A stretch of 37,276 nucleotides of DNA from JANQPA01 sp964628385 (GCA_964628385.1 CAZVOD010000043.1:1-37276), one strand, 5' to 3'. Counted from the first letter of the stretch, positions 25,961 through 34,944 are shown. Notes: generated from the sequence alone by a model not told the origin. Program-made: numbers and translations.

Positions 25961-26030
25961 AGACATGTCATTTTTAAAAATGACATGTCTCGAGAATAGG
26001 ACATGACATGTCTTGGGGGAGTGGGATGCG
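25961..26030. repeat. ACATGACATGTC palindromic repeat, locus 1
   Basis: A perfect 30-bp palindrome at 25961-25990 (half AGACATGTCATTTTT) is followed after 10 bp by ACATGACATGTCT at 26001-26013. The next ~35 bp (TTGGGGGAGTGGGATGCG, then ACTCCACTACGATGACAT) align with the tail of the copy at 31521 (TTGAGGCAATGGTACAAG, then ACTCCCCTACAATCCCAT). A composite, noncoding repeat that lies between the GH30 and TspO genes. The 69-codon frame across it is not believed. Confidence 0.7.
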
Positions 26031-26106
26031 ACTCCACTACGATGACATCGCAGCTGCCCCCAAACTTCCTACTCAAAGCAAGTCCAACTCTTTCTCACTT
26101 TCCTCT

Positions 26107-26565
26107 CTAATTAAACCACAGTACATAGCCATTAAGAGAAGTAGCAATCAATAACCACGACAAATAAGGCAGCAGCAGAAAAGAGCTTTGCTTAAGTATC
26201 TTCTCGTAGAAAGCCCAAAAAGTGATGATCAAAATGGTAAGTGCAGAAATAATCAATAAAGCCCAACCAACAGCGTGAAAATAGAAAAATACCGGGCTCC
26301 AAAAGGCATTCAAAACCCACTGGCCACTGTATAATGCCAGCAGTAAAGGCCGGTTATCAACCAATGGCCAAGCCAAAGCCATATAAATAGCGTAACATAC
26401 CATGATTATCGTCCAGGCAGGCCCAAAAGCCCAACCAGGCGGTGTCCATGGAGCCTTCTCTAGTGAAGCATACCACTCGGAAGGTACTCCGTCAGCAGTG
26501 AAAATCGCTGCTATTCCCAATCCCGCGAAATTGAGTACCAAAAAAAGTATTGTCCTGTATAGCAT
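26107..26565 (-). CDS. TspO/MBR family membrane protein
   Basis: 152 aa with five transmembrane helices, the family standard. Typical residues are WYASLEKAPWTPPGWAFGPA and WTIIMVCYAIYMALAW, then YSGQWVLNAFWSPVFFYFHA and a final LPYLSWLLIATSLNGYVLW. TspO proteins bind tetrapyrroles and sterol-like ligands in membranes and can degrade or signal porphyrins. It lies 57 bp after the Wzt-like gene on the same strand, with no functional link evident. Confidence 0.92.
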   Translation of the reverse strand: MLYRTILFLVLNFAGLGIAAIFTADGVPSEWYASLEKAPWTPPGWAFGPAWTIIMVCYAIYMALAWPLVDNRPLLLALYSGQWVLNAFWSPVFFYFHAVGWALLIISALTILIITFWAFYEKILKQSSFLLLPYLSWLLIATSLNGYVLWFN

Positions 26566-26622
26566 AAATTAAGTTTGACCGCATTGCGTTATGCCATACA
26601 AACGTGAATTCATCAACAGGGT

Positions 26623-27900
26623 TTAGAATCCCGTCCATAGTTGCCAATCCAGTGCAGGCGTCATAGGAGTCGGAATCTGCAAATTAGGAGAAATAATCGA
26701 CGGTTCTTCTTCTTTAAGCAATTCAAAACCAATTGCCTGTTTGAATGTGTATTGAATCTCTTCTCTGTCTTTTATCACATAAACATTAATAAAGAAAGTG
26801 CCGGAATTAAGCCATTTTGCCGGAATAGTACACCTGACAAAGTATTTCCCACATTTTTCTTCTTCAAAATATTTCTTCACTTTATGAGGAAAACAAGCCA
26901 TGAATAAATTGCCCAGACTATCAGCAATGGTAAAAGCTATATCCAAACAGCCTTCATTTTCCGATTTATCAATACAAGCCTCAAAGGTTAGCTGGGACGA
27001 AGGATAGAACCCCTCCCCTCCCTCAGGCTTGATTTCCAGATATTTAAAATGAAAAGTCTCATCACCGGGAGCTTCCTCCGCTGAGGACCATTCCCGACGG
27101 TTTTTTAGGCTTGATCTTAACTGTTCGCCGGCCTCCTTCCCTACTATCGCTTCCATGTAATTAATGAGCACCTTGGCGCCTTTGTCAAAATCTACTAAAC
27201 GGCCGTTTTCCAGTTGTAGGAAGGCATCGCAGATGTTGAGTAAATCCTGCGTACTATGACTGACAAAAAGGATCGTCTTACCAGATTGCGCAATTTCCTG
27301 AATCTTTTGTATACATTTCTGCTGAAATCCTACATCCCCTACAGCCAATACTTCATCAAATAAAAAAATCGATACATCCAAATGCGTAAGGAAGGAAAAC
27401 GCTAATCGTAGAAACATCCCATTCGAGTAGAATTTTACCGGCATGTCTATATACTGCTCAATGCCACTAAAATCTACGATCTCAACAAATTTTTGGCTGA
27501 TTTCCTTTTTCGACAGGCCATGAAGCTGACCTTTAAGATATATATTCTCCCTCCCGGTGAGGTCAGGATGAAAGCCCGCACCAATATCAAGGATAGAAGC
27601 CACCTCACCGTAAATAGTAACCTCTCCACTTGTAGGCTTGGTTATTCCACTCAATACTTTTAGTAGTGTCGACTTACCAGAGCCATTTTTTCCAATAATA
27701 CCGATAATTTGTCCTTTCTTAACCGTAAATGAAAGTTCTTGTAAGGCCCAGATGTAAGAGATCGGTTGCCTTGGCCTGAAATAGTTCGCTATAGCTTGCC
27801 GAAAGCTGTTAGTGAACTGCTCTTTTTGATATTTTTTAGAAAGATTATCTACGCTCAAAGCCAGCTCTGCTCTCTGTTGATCTTTACTTTTCGTTACCAT
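26623..27900 (-). CDS. Wzt-like ABC transporter ATP-binding protein (polysaccharide export)
   Basis: 425 aa. Residues 1-235 are an ABC ATPase of the polysaccharide/teichoic acid export group: Walker A GKNGSGKS (70-77), signature YSNGMFLRLAFS (158-169) and Walker B SIFLFDE (177-183), with the H-loop in LFVSHSTQDL. Residues ~270-425 are a beta-rich C-terminal domain as in Wzt proteins that recognise the end cap of the glycan (FHFKYLEIKPEGGEGFYPSS). Wzt works with a Wzm permease, but none is encoded here. Its ATG directly abuts the methyltransferase stop codon, which fits a cap-modifying enzyme and its reader. Confidence 0.9.
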   Translation of the reverse strand: MVTKSKDQQRAELALSVDNLSKKYQKEQFTNSFRQAIANYFRPRQPISYIWALQELSFTVKKGQIIGIIGKNGSGKSTLLKVLSGITKPTSGEVTIYGEVASILDIGAGFHPDLTGRENIYLKGQLHGLSKKEISQKFVEIVDFSGIEQYIDMPVKFYSNGMFLRLAFSFLTHLDVSIFLFDEVLAVGDVGFQQKCIQKIQEIAQSGKTILFVSHSTQDLLNICDAFLQLENGRLVDFDKGAKVLINYMEAIVGKEAGEQLRSSLKNRREWSSAEEAPGDETFHFKYLEIKPEGGEGFYPSSQLTFEACIDKSENEGCLDIAFTIADSLGNLFMACFPHKVKKYFEEEKCGKYFVRCTIPAKWLNSGTFFINVYVIKDREEIQYTFKQAIGFELLKEEEPSIISPNLQIPTPMTPALDWQLWTGF

Positions 27901-28827
27901 TTACTTGGGCTTTTGGGCTGAAAACAAATGATACTCATCAAAGGTATAAAACCATCCCCTGTCCTGCCACCAATCAGAAAGGAGTACAGCTTCCCTAGTC
28001 AGATCAATAGAAATATCCTCCCGTTTCATTCCACTACCTTTTTTTTGAAAAAATAACAACATAGCGGGTAGCACATAAACACTAATATCCTCGTGATGGA
28101 CTTCCGTAAAGCCACTGTTCCTTAACTTTGATAGATAAGTAGACACATCATACTGATTGGCAGAAGGAATACAAAGGCGCCGCCCGTTGATCCAAAACCA
28201 AATATCTTTTTTATGCTCCCTGGCCGGAATGGGATCCGCTATAGCTAATATGCCTCCCGGACGCAGTACTCTAAAAGCTTCTTTAAAAAAGGCTTCTCGG
28301 GTGTTGAAATGGAAAGCAGACTCCAATGCAAATACTTTATCGAAACTACCCTGCTCAAAGGGAAGTTGTGTGGCAGCAGCTTCTTTGAGATCAATTCGTG
28401 CTGTAAGACCTGCTGCCCTGACATTGGCCCGGGCCTGACGAACTTGTTTGGGGTCAATATTAATACCCTGGATCGATCCGGGTTTAAAATTTTCCATCCA
28501 AAAAACATCCTGAACGCCGTATCCAAAGCCCACATCAAGGAGCTCATCATTTGTTATTAGTCCTGCAAAATCAGCCAGTTTGTAAGCCAGGGCGGCACAA
28601 GCCTCATCGTAACTTGTCGCTTTTTCCCAATACCCAAAATTGAGCCAAGTATTGTATATTTTCCCAAACTCACTCAAGTCAGAGTACTCAATTAACTGGT
28701 ACAACTCCCTGACCTGAAAGCTAGGTAACAACATTTTTAGCTCTTGTAAAGGATATTTCCAAAAACTTTTCAGAAGCCTTTGTCGGTTTCGCTTTGCCGT
28801 AATTTTTGGAAGATAGTAATCCATCAA
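27901..28827 (-). CDS. SAM-dependent class I methyltransferase
   Basis: 308 aa. Motif I is LLDVGFGYGVQDVFWM at ~101-116, acidic motif II is GINIDPKQVRQARANV, and FDKVFALESAFHFNTREAFF and VLRPGGILAIADPIP are the post-motif strands. This layout is typical of small-molecule or lipid/sugar methyltransferases. It lies between a 2OG-oxygenase gene (15 bp upstream) and the Wzt-like gene (0 bp), so it probably methylates the glycan or glycolipid that the ATPase exports. The substrate is not known. Confidence 0.85.
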   Translation of the reverse strand: MMDYYLPKITAKRNRQRLLKSFWKYPLQELKMLLPSFQVRELYQLIEYSDLSEFGKIYNTWLNFGYWEKATSYDEACAALAYKLADFAGLITNDELLDVGFGYGVQDVFWMENFKPGSIQGINIDPKQVRQARANVRAAGLTARIDLKEAAATQLPFEQGSFDKVFALESAFHFNTREAFFKEAFRVLRPGGILAIADPIPAREHKKDIWFWINGRRLCIPSANQYDVSTYLSKLRNSGFTEVHHEDISVYVLPAMLLFFQKKGSGMKREDISIDLTREAVLLSDWWQDRGWFYTFDEYHLFSAQKPK

Positions 28828-28842
28828 TTCGAGTGTTGGGAG

Positions 28843-29685
28843 TTAAATAAAAAGTCCATATGCCGCTTCGACTCTGTGCTGTGCCAAAAAGCCACCTATG
28901 GTGATTCTACTTTTTTGACCTTTTACGGGAGCCACCTTATGCCATATTCTATTGGCAGCAAAAAGTATCATATCCCCGGCGTCCAGATTGAAGAGCATTT
29001 TATCAAAAGCTTCCAGTTGTTGGCCTCTGGCCCCGGTAAGAAAAACATTACTACGTAGCATCTCTTCAGATGTATCTGCCCATTGTAAGCCAAAGAGTAC
29101 GAGCTCTCCGCCCTCTTCAGGTTTTTGCAATACTATGTAGTAACTCAGCTCTGTATCTAGGTCTAACTGGCCCGTAACGGCCTGATAACTGGGAAAATGC
29201 AGAGGGAACTCCCGGTGAATATGCGCTTCCAGAGCCTCTTTTCCCGGCTCCAGAATTCTCATTCCGGCTACAGAGAAGGTGCTATGCTCCTGATAACGTG
29301 TCGCCTGAATCGCCTGCCGACCGGATAAGGCCGAAAGGGTATTCACAACAAATGCCTTAAAATCAAAGCCAAACATTCTGTTATAAACTGTCTCTATTTG
29401 GGTTGCTTTTTGAAAATAAGCCTCAAGATCCTGCTCCATCAAAGTAGTACCGTAAACATGCCCAAAGGGCGCCGGATAATAATATTGTCGATAAGGTCCA
29501 ACGTTAACTTCCTCGTGAAATTGACGGATTGCTGATGCCAGGGTCTCTGGAGCCAGCAGTTTTTCTACAACAACACCATCCAGCTGGCCGGTATAGATCC
29601 GTTCAACAGTGTCTGCATGGTCAGACAGTGCTGTGCTGCTAAAGCGTTCAAAATTGTACAGTGATTCATTTTCGATGTGTGCCAT
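28843..29685 (-). CDS. Putative 2-oxoglutarate/Fe(II)-dependent oxygenase
   Basis: 280 aa. The C-terminal half has a double-stranded beta-helix pattern with LDTELSYYIVLQKPEEGGEL, AGDMILFAANRIWHKVAPVK and SRITIGGFLA, where the His in RIWHKV and the Arg in SRITIGGF fit the distal iron ligand and the 2OG-binding Arg. The proximal ligand probably lies in EAHIHREFPLHFP, but a clear HxD is not seen. The N-terminal half has SGRQAIQATRYQEHSTFSVA. It probably hydroxylates a small molecule or sugar chain in concert with the neighbouring genes. It sits 12 bp after the PhyH gene. Confidence 0.7.
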   Translation of the reverse strand: MAHIENESLYNFERFSSTALSDHADTVERIYTGQLDGVVVEKLLAPETLASAIRQFHEEVNVGPYRQYYYPAPFGHVYGTTLMEQDLEAYFQKATQIETVYNRMFGFDFKAFVVNTLSALSGRQAIQATRYQEHSTFSVAGMRILEPGKEALEAHIHREFPLHFPSYQAVTGQLDLDTELSYYIVLQKPEEGGELVLFGLQWADTSEEMLRSNVFLTGARGQQLEAFDKMLFNLDAGDMILFAANRIWHKVAPVKGQKSRITIGGFLAQHRVEAAYGLFI

Positions 29686-29697
29686 ATTAGCTGATTA

Positions 29698-30576
29698 TCA
29701 AGTCATTTTATACAGTTCTTCCCGGATTTTCTTGCCTTTTTTCATTTTTTTCAGAAACTGCCGCTCTGTCAGTAATTTATTTTTATTGGGGATAAAACCC
29801 AGACTTTTAAGGTGATCGGGCCTTTTTTTCATATTAGTAATATTTCCCTTTATGAAAAAATCAAAATCTACCTCAAAGACTTCAAAGCCCTTCTTTGGGT
29901 TTTCTTCATCCAGATGATAATAAACTGGTGTCATCTCAATAGGTATAGTCTCAATTTGAATAGCTGACCTAGATTGGTCACTTTTATTCTGGCTGGAATA
30001 ATGTATGAGGCCGTCATCAAAAATAATGGCTTGCCCTGCTTTTAGGTGAACCGGCTGCAAAAATTTATCAATGAGGGCCTGTTCAAAATTATGAAAATAA
30101 TAAGGGACGTTGACGGTGGCGATATCTGGCACAATCTTGTGACTACCGGGTACGACCTCCAGAGTTCCGTTTTCTTTACTAACATCCAGTAGCGGGCACC
30201 ATACAGTAAGTGTCGTATATTTGTGCTCATTATTATGAGTCCAGTTCTGATGGATTTCAAAAGTACCTTTACCCGGTGGTTTGATGTAAAAATTTCCATT
30301 CAGTATCCGGAAAGCATTAATGTATTTATCAATATGCGGCTGAAAAGTATCAGCAATCAATTGATTGGCTTGCCTTTTATATACTTCATTGGTATCCAGA
30401 AATGTGCAGTGATAAGTGGACGGACGATCATCCGGAGAGAAGTTATCATGAGGACGCATTTCGGCCAATTCCTTCAAAATTTTGTCTACCTCCCCTGGGC
30501 TGAGCATGTCTACGATAACGAAGCCCTTTTCAAGAAATAATTCCTGATGATCCTCCTGGTGGAATATTTTACGCAT
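29698..30576 (-). CDS. PhyH (phytanoyl-CoA dioxygenase)-like protein with altered metal motif
   Basis: 292 aa. It opens the four-gene block. The cupin fold shows NGNFYIKPPGKGTFEIHQNW, CPLLDVSKENGTLEVVPGSH and QAIIFDDGLIHYSSQ. In most relatives the first metal motif is H-x-D (often HQDW); here it is His109-Gln-Asn111, so the Asp ligand is replaced by Asn. The second His (His192) and the 2OG-type Arg (~203) remain. It may be inactive, use a halide or other ligand, or have lost hydroxylation. A substrate cannot be named; co-location with a second oxygenase, a methyltransferase and a Wzt-like ATPase suggests glycan or lipid tailoring. Confidence 0.8.
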   Translation of the reverse strand: MRKIFHQEDHQELFLEKGFVIVDMLSPGEVDKILKELAEMRPHDNFSPDDRPSTYHCTFLDTNEVYKRQANQLIADTFQPHIDKYINAFRILNGNFYIKPPGKGTFEIHQNWTHNNEHKYTTLTVWCPLLDVSKENGTLEVVPGSHKIVPDIATVNVPYYFHNFEQALIDKFLQPVHLKAGQAIIFDDGLIHYSSQNKSDQSRSAIQIETIPIEMTPVYYHLDEENPKKGFEVFEVDFDFFIKGNITNMKKRPDHLKSLGFIPNKNKLLTERQFLKKMKKGKKIREELYKMT

Positions 30577-30813
30577 CTCCTTTCATTTTTTGAAGGATTG
30601 AAATACCATTTTACGGTCTGAATACAATGGGGAAATTAGGACAAAAAAGTGTACCTTCAAAAGAAAATCTATTATCGAATCCAAGTTGAGATAAGTGTAG
30701 GGAACAGATCACAATCAGGCAGACGGAATCGATTCAAAGAAAGCGCTGCCTGGTTTTAACACTTGTCTTTTACAAAGGCATCTATCGCAACTTGAACTAT
30801 CAAAAAAACAATC

Positions 30814-31374
30814 ATGAAAGCACTCAAATGGATTGGAGGTATTGTCTTGGGATTGATCATCCTGGCCTTCATCGGATTTCAGGTTCTGAAATCTCAAACG
30901 AAAAAGCATAGTCCGGAAGATACCGTAAGTATTCAGCAGAATGACCTTGAAATTTCTGTGTATTACAATCGGCCTTACAAAAAGGGGCGGGTTATTTTTG
31001 GCAAGCTGGTCCCATACGGAGAAGTATGGCGAACGGGCGCCAACGAAGCTACTACTTTTACCAACACCAGCGATATTCAGATTATGGGGAAGGCGCTGCC
31101 GGCTGGCACCTAGACCTTGTGGACCATCCCCGGAGCAGATCAGTGGACGGTTATTTTCAACAAGAAGCAATACGGCTGGGGCCTCGGTATGGATGGCAAA
31201 GCTAGCAGAGAACCTGATGCGGATCAATTACAGGTGAAGGTGCCGGTACAAACCTTGAGTGAACCGGTCGAGCAATTCACTATTAGTTTGGAGCAGGAAC
31301 CGCTTTTGATGATTTTGGAGTGGGATAAGACTAAAATTGGAGTGCCACTATCCAAATTGAAGAAGGACTTTTGA
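30814..31374 (+). pseudogene. DUF2911 family membrane-anchored protein, interrupted by an amber codon
   Basis: Product of ~186 codons in a single frame with TAG at 31111-31113. An N-terminal helix (WIGGIVLGLIILAFIGFQVL) anchors the protein; the DUF2911 pattern follows: ISVYYNRPYKKGRVIFGKLV, PYGEVWRTGANEATTF, GKALPAGT, then after the stop TLWTIPGADQWTVIFNK and a final domain ending LKKDF. The expected codon is TAC or TAT for Tyr (AGTYTLWTIP), so one base change breaks the gene. No indel is present. This may be a true nonsense mutation or a base-call error. The function of DUF2911 is unknown. Confidence 0.8.
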
Positions 31375-31383
31375 TATTTGCTC

Positions 31384-31428
31384 AAAAAAGAGACATGTCA
31401 TGTTTAAACATGACATGTCTCTTTTTTT
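31384..31428. terminator. 44-bp perfect palindrome, bidirectional terminator of the DUF2911 gene
   Basis: AAAAAAGAGACATGTCATG and its mirror form a stem of up to 22 bp ending in a T8 tract on the plus strand. It begins 10 bp after the DUF2911 stop codon. It contains the AGACATGTCATG core of the palindromic repeat family, so the repeat and terminator functions coincide. Confidence 0.7.
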
Positions 31429-31476
31429 TTATCCATCACACGTCAACCTCTCATAAAATCCGAGGATTAGCGTTAA

Positions 31477-31571
31477 TTTGAGACATGTCATTTCTAGACA
31501 TGACATGTCTCAAAATTAGTACATGACATGTCTAGACATGACATGTCTTGAGGCAATGGTACAAGACTCCC
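31477..31571. repeat. ACATGACATGTC palindromic repeat, locus 2
   Basis: An inverted repeat with arms TTTGAGACATGTCAT (31477-31491) and its complement (31500-31514) is followed by two direct copies of ACATGACATGTCT separated by AG (31521-31548). A tail (TTGAGGCAATGGTACAAG and ACTCCCCTACAATC) matches the tail at locus 1 (26014 onward). The remaining noncoding sequence to 31725 shows no gene. Confidence 0.7.
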
Positions 31572-31725
31572 CTACAATCCCATTCTGTTACACTCCAAAT
31601 CGCAACTCCATGACGAGCATTCCGACAATCCCCTACCATTTCTTGGCAATTATTGGTTTTTTGTTCCATAAAACAAAAGAATTACCTTATTTAGCATAGT
31701 TGTTTGGACTAATAATTTGAAGTAT

Positions 31726-34686
31726 ATGAAAAGGCATATTGAAGTATTTTGCGGCTGTCTGTTCTTTATGACGATAGCATTTTGGGGTAATAAGATATAT
31801 GCTCAGGTTCCGGCTAACCCGATCGGCCTGAACCCCGTCTCGCTGAAATGGAATGAAATACACACCGATAAAGTCAGAGTAATCTTCCCGAGAGGGCTAG
31901 AGCCCGCCGGACAAAGGGTAGCCAATGTAGTTCATTACCTTTGGGATAATAATACTGAATCCATAGGAGAACAAAAGCATAAAGTCACAATCCTGCTCCA
32001 GAATCAAACGATCCTTCCCAATGGCTTTGTTACGGTTGGGCCATTCCGTTCTGAATTTTATATGACACCGCCACAGCTGAATTATACTACAGACTGGCTG
32101 GATATCCTGGCCATCCACGAATACCGGCACGTGCAGCAATTTGGTAATGCCGACAGGGGCCTCACTAAGTTGTTGAAGGATATCGCAGGATCATGGGCTT
32201 GGGGAGGTATGTTTGGCTTGAGCCTTCCGCGGTGGTATCTCGAAGGAGATGCCACCGGTATGGAGACCGCCCTGAGTAACTCTGGCCGCGGCCGTCTTCC
32301 CTATTTCGATATGGAATACCGATCCCTCCTCCTTAACGATATTGATTATTCTTACGAAAAAGCAGCAGCCGGCTCCCTCAAAGATTTTGTACCCAACTGG
32401 TATCGACTAGGCTATTATATGACTACTTATGCCAGAAAAAATCACGGCCAGGATGTTTGGGCTGACGTTGTTGAGGATGCTGCAAGCTTTAAGGGCCTGA
32501 TCTACCCCTTCGGAAGAGCACTTAAAAATCGAACCGGACTCTCCGTAGATGAGCTGTACCAAAATACCATCCAGGACCTCAGATCAACCTGGAAGGTAGA
32601 CGAACCAAAAAGTACGCTTATACCGCAGCAAGTGGTTAATTCTACCCTCAAAAGTACTGTTATCAATTATACCAACCCACAATATATTGATGATCAAAAT
32701 CTGGTGGCTGTAAAAAGCGGATTTAATCAAATTCCTTCTTTTGTCAGAATTAATAAAAAGGGAACAGAAGTAAAGCTAGGAGAACCAGGAATCATCAGAA
32801 ACCCTCTGAACAGCACGCTCTCCTACGCTGAAGGCGCTATCACCTGGGCAGAGATCGGCTATGATGTCAGATGGATTAACCAGACTTTTTCTATTATCCG
32901 GAAATACGATATTTTTAACAGAAAAAAAGAAAAACTCACCGCAAGTAGCAAGTACTTTTCGCCGGCGCTGTCCAGTGATGCCAGCCGTATTGTGGCTGTA
33001 GAAACTCCGGCCGACTTACAATACAACCTCGTAATATTGGATGCCAACACTGGCGAAGTCCTTCAAAGTATTCCCAACCCTGAAAATTATTTTTATTCCT
33101 ATCCCATCTGGTCTTCTGACCAACACATTGTAGCGGTAGCCCAAAAAGGCGAAAAAAGTAGTCTGCAAAAAATTGACCTGACAACGGGTAATATCACCGA
33201 CCTGACAGCACCTGAAAACCAGCAGATCAGCCATCCTCAAGCCAAAGGAGACTGGATTTATTTTTCAGCGACGTACACTGGTATCAACAATATCTATGCT
33301 TTTAATAAAACAAGCAGTCAGCTCTACCAAATTACTAATTCTCCGCTTGGAGCATTTATGCCCGCCATTTCACCTGATGGTAATAAAATGGCATACTGTG
33401 AGTTTCACCCTAAGGGCTACAATATCATGGAGATGCAATTGGAGCCAAATACATGGCAACCGTTTGACCGAAGTACCCCCAGTAGTCTCAATTATTTCGA
33501 GCCACTCGTTGAGCAGGAAGGCGGAAGTATTGTTGAGAAAGTGGGAAATGAGGAGTTTCAGGTCAAAAAATTCAACAAATGGAGCGGTATCGTTGATGTT
33601 CATAGTTGGTTGCCGCTGCTGGAGCCTCCTATTTTTGGAGCCAGAATTTTATCGGATAATAAATTCAGTACCCTCTCTATGGAAGCTGGAGGTTTTTACA
33701 ATGTTAATGAAGACGAATTTACATTTCTGGGTAACATCTCCTACGCTGAACTCTTTCCGGTAATCAATGCGGGGTATGAAATAGCCAACAGGTCTACTGC
33801 CATCTATAATTTTGCTCCCGCTAGCGATACAACCATCATTTCCAATTTTTACAATGAAGAATGGCAGGAAAACAGGGTCTCCGCAGGCGTCTCTATCCCT
33901 CTCAATCTAACAAAAGGCAACTTTTTCAACCGACTTACTTTGAGTGCCCGATATCAAAATATCAACCTGAATGTAGACGATAACTTCGATGACCCTACTA
34001 ACTTCCGCGATACACTCAATGTAAGAGCCGGGACCCTCAATCAACTCGACTTTCTTTTTGAAGACCCCCTTTCTGATACCCGACTCAATGCTATCGATAC
34101 CCGTATCACTTTTCGGAGCTTCAGACGCATGGCCTTACAACATATCAACCCACGGCTGGGCTTAAATCTCGACTTCCGGTACCGTACCACATTGGGGGAT
34201 GATCTGATACAGGGCAATGTATTTTTGGGAAGGGCAGATGTATTTCTACCAGGATTCGGCAGAAATCACAGCATCATCGTAAACGGCATGTACCAGCATC
34301 AGGATGTCCTGGACAACTACCGCTTTCCCAATTTTTTCATCAACCCGCGCGGCTATGATTCTACCTTTGGCGATGATGTTTTTAAACTTGGATTCAATTA
34401 TCACATGGACTTACTCTATCCTGATTTCGCATTGGGAGGGCTGGCTTTTATCAAGCGAGTTAATGCTAATGTTTTTTATGATTACGCCCAGTTACAAGCA
34501 GATTTTCCCTTCTCCAATACCTGGACTCAAGCCTCAACGGGAGTGGAACTAACCTTTAATGTGAGGTTCTTTAGGTTACTGGAAGTGAACCTGGGCGCCA
34601 GATATAGCTACCTCCTTGGCGATAGCTTCCTCCCCTCTGACGGTCGCAACCAGTTTGACTTTCTGCTCCTAAGTATCACCGAATAG
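31726..34686 (+). CDS. Large exported protein: HExxH metallopeptidase-like domain, beta-propeller and beta-barrel
   Basis: 986 aa from ATG 31726 (a TTG at 31717 adds three residues). Signal peptide ~1-27 (CLFFMTIAFWGNKIYAQ). The first ~270 residues resemble a peptidase MA/gluzincin domain: zinc-type HEYRH (131-135) and a downstream Glu in WYLEGDA (E173). Residues ~290-580 contain TolB-like propeller repeats (SYPIWSSDQHIVAVAQKGEK, GAFMPAISPDGNKMAYCEFH). The C-terminal ~350 residues have strand-rich barrel character (ERNA-like ARYQNINLNVDDNFDD and a terminal LLLSITE). An outer-membrane location is likely. Function unknown; activity on cell-surface protein is inference. Confidence 0.75.
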   Translation: MKRHIEVFCGCLFFMTIAFWGNKIYAQVPANPIGLNPVSLKWNEIHTDKVRVIFPRGLEPAGQRVANVVHYLWDNNTESIGEQKHKVTILLQNQTILPNGFVTVGPFRSEFYMTPPQLNYTTDWLDILAIHEYRHVQQFGNADRGLTKLLKDIAGSWAWGGMFGLSLPRWYLEGDATGMETALSNSGRGRLPYFDMEYRSLLLNDIDYSYEKAAAGSLKDFVPNWYRLGYYMTTYARKNHGQDVWADVVEDAASFKGLIYPFGRALKNRTGLSVDELYQNTIQDLRSTWKVDEPKSTLIPQQVVNSTLKSTVINYTNPQYIDDQNLVAVKSGFNQIPSFVRINKKGTEVKLGEPGIIRNPLNSTLSYAEGAITWAEIGYDVRWINQTFSIIRKYDIFNRKKEKLTASSKYFSPALSSDASRIVAVETPADLQYNLVILDANTGEVLQSIPNPENYFYSYPIWSSDQHIVAVAQKGEKSSLQKIDLTTGNITDLTAPENQQISHPQAKGDWIYFSATYTGINNIYAFNKTSSQLYQITNSPLGAFMPAISPDGNKMAYCEFHPKGYNIMEMQLEPNTWQPFDRSTPSSLNYFEPLVEQEGGSIVEKVGNEEFQVKKFNKWSGIVDVHSWLPLLEPPIFGARILSDNKFSTLSMEAGGFYNVNEDEFTFLGNISYAELFPVINAGYEIANRSTAIYNFAPASDTTIISNFYNEEWQENRVSAGVSIPLNLTKGNFFNRLTLSARYQNINLNVDDNFDDPTNFRDTLNVRAGTLNQLDFLFEDPLSDTRLNAIDTRITFRSFRRMALQHINPRLGLNLDFRYRTTLGDDLIQGNVFLGRADVFLPGFGRNHSIIVNGMYQHQDVLDNYRFPNFFINPRGYDSTFGDDVFKLGFNYHMDLLYPDFALGGLAFIKRVNANVFYDYAQLQADFPFSNTWTQASTGVELTFNVRFFRLLEVNLGARYSYLLGDSFLPSDGRNQFDFLLLSITE

Positions 34687-34706
34687 CAAATATTGCATAT
34701 TAATCA

Positions 34707-34741
34707 CTCCTGAATTTCCCGAATAGAAGGAAATTCAGGAG
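34707..34741 (+). terminator. Hairpin after the large exported protein gene
   Basis: CTCCTGAATTTCC (34707-34719) pairs perfectly with 34729-34741 around a 9-nt loop, 21 bp after the stop codon. There is no T tract. Confidence 0.45.
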
Positions 34742-34944
34742 CGATCTCTTCGTGTCACTTTACTGGCCTAACCCAATTTTTTTTCACCTTTTCTATCAAC
34801 GGCTCTATTTTATCGACTAAAAGCCTATTTTTTTAGATAAAAATTCTGCTTTCTTAAAAAACCCGTATCTTTTTTAATAGAAACCAAATATAAGAGAGAC
34901 ACTTTAATATTCTAATTTTTTTTAAACACCACAACATTTAAATT

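Noticed and set aside
25867..26076. 69-codon frame on the minus strand between GH30 and TspO
   Set aside because: It runs through the 30-bp palindrome and its flanking repeat, has no family-like content, and is better explained by the repeat.
31384..31548. Possible CRISPR array from repeated ACATGACATGTCT units
   Set aside because: Units are palindromic, irregularly spaced (2 to >60 bp), with no spacers of constant length and no cas genes.
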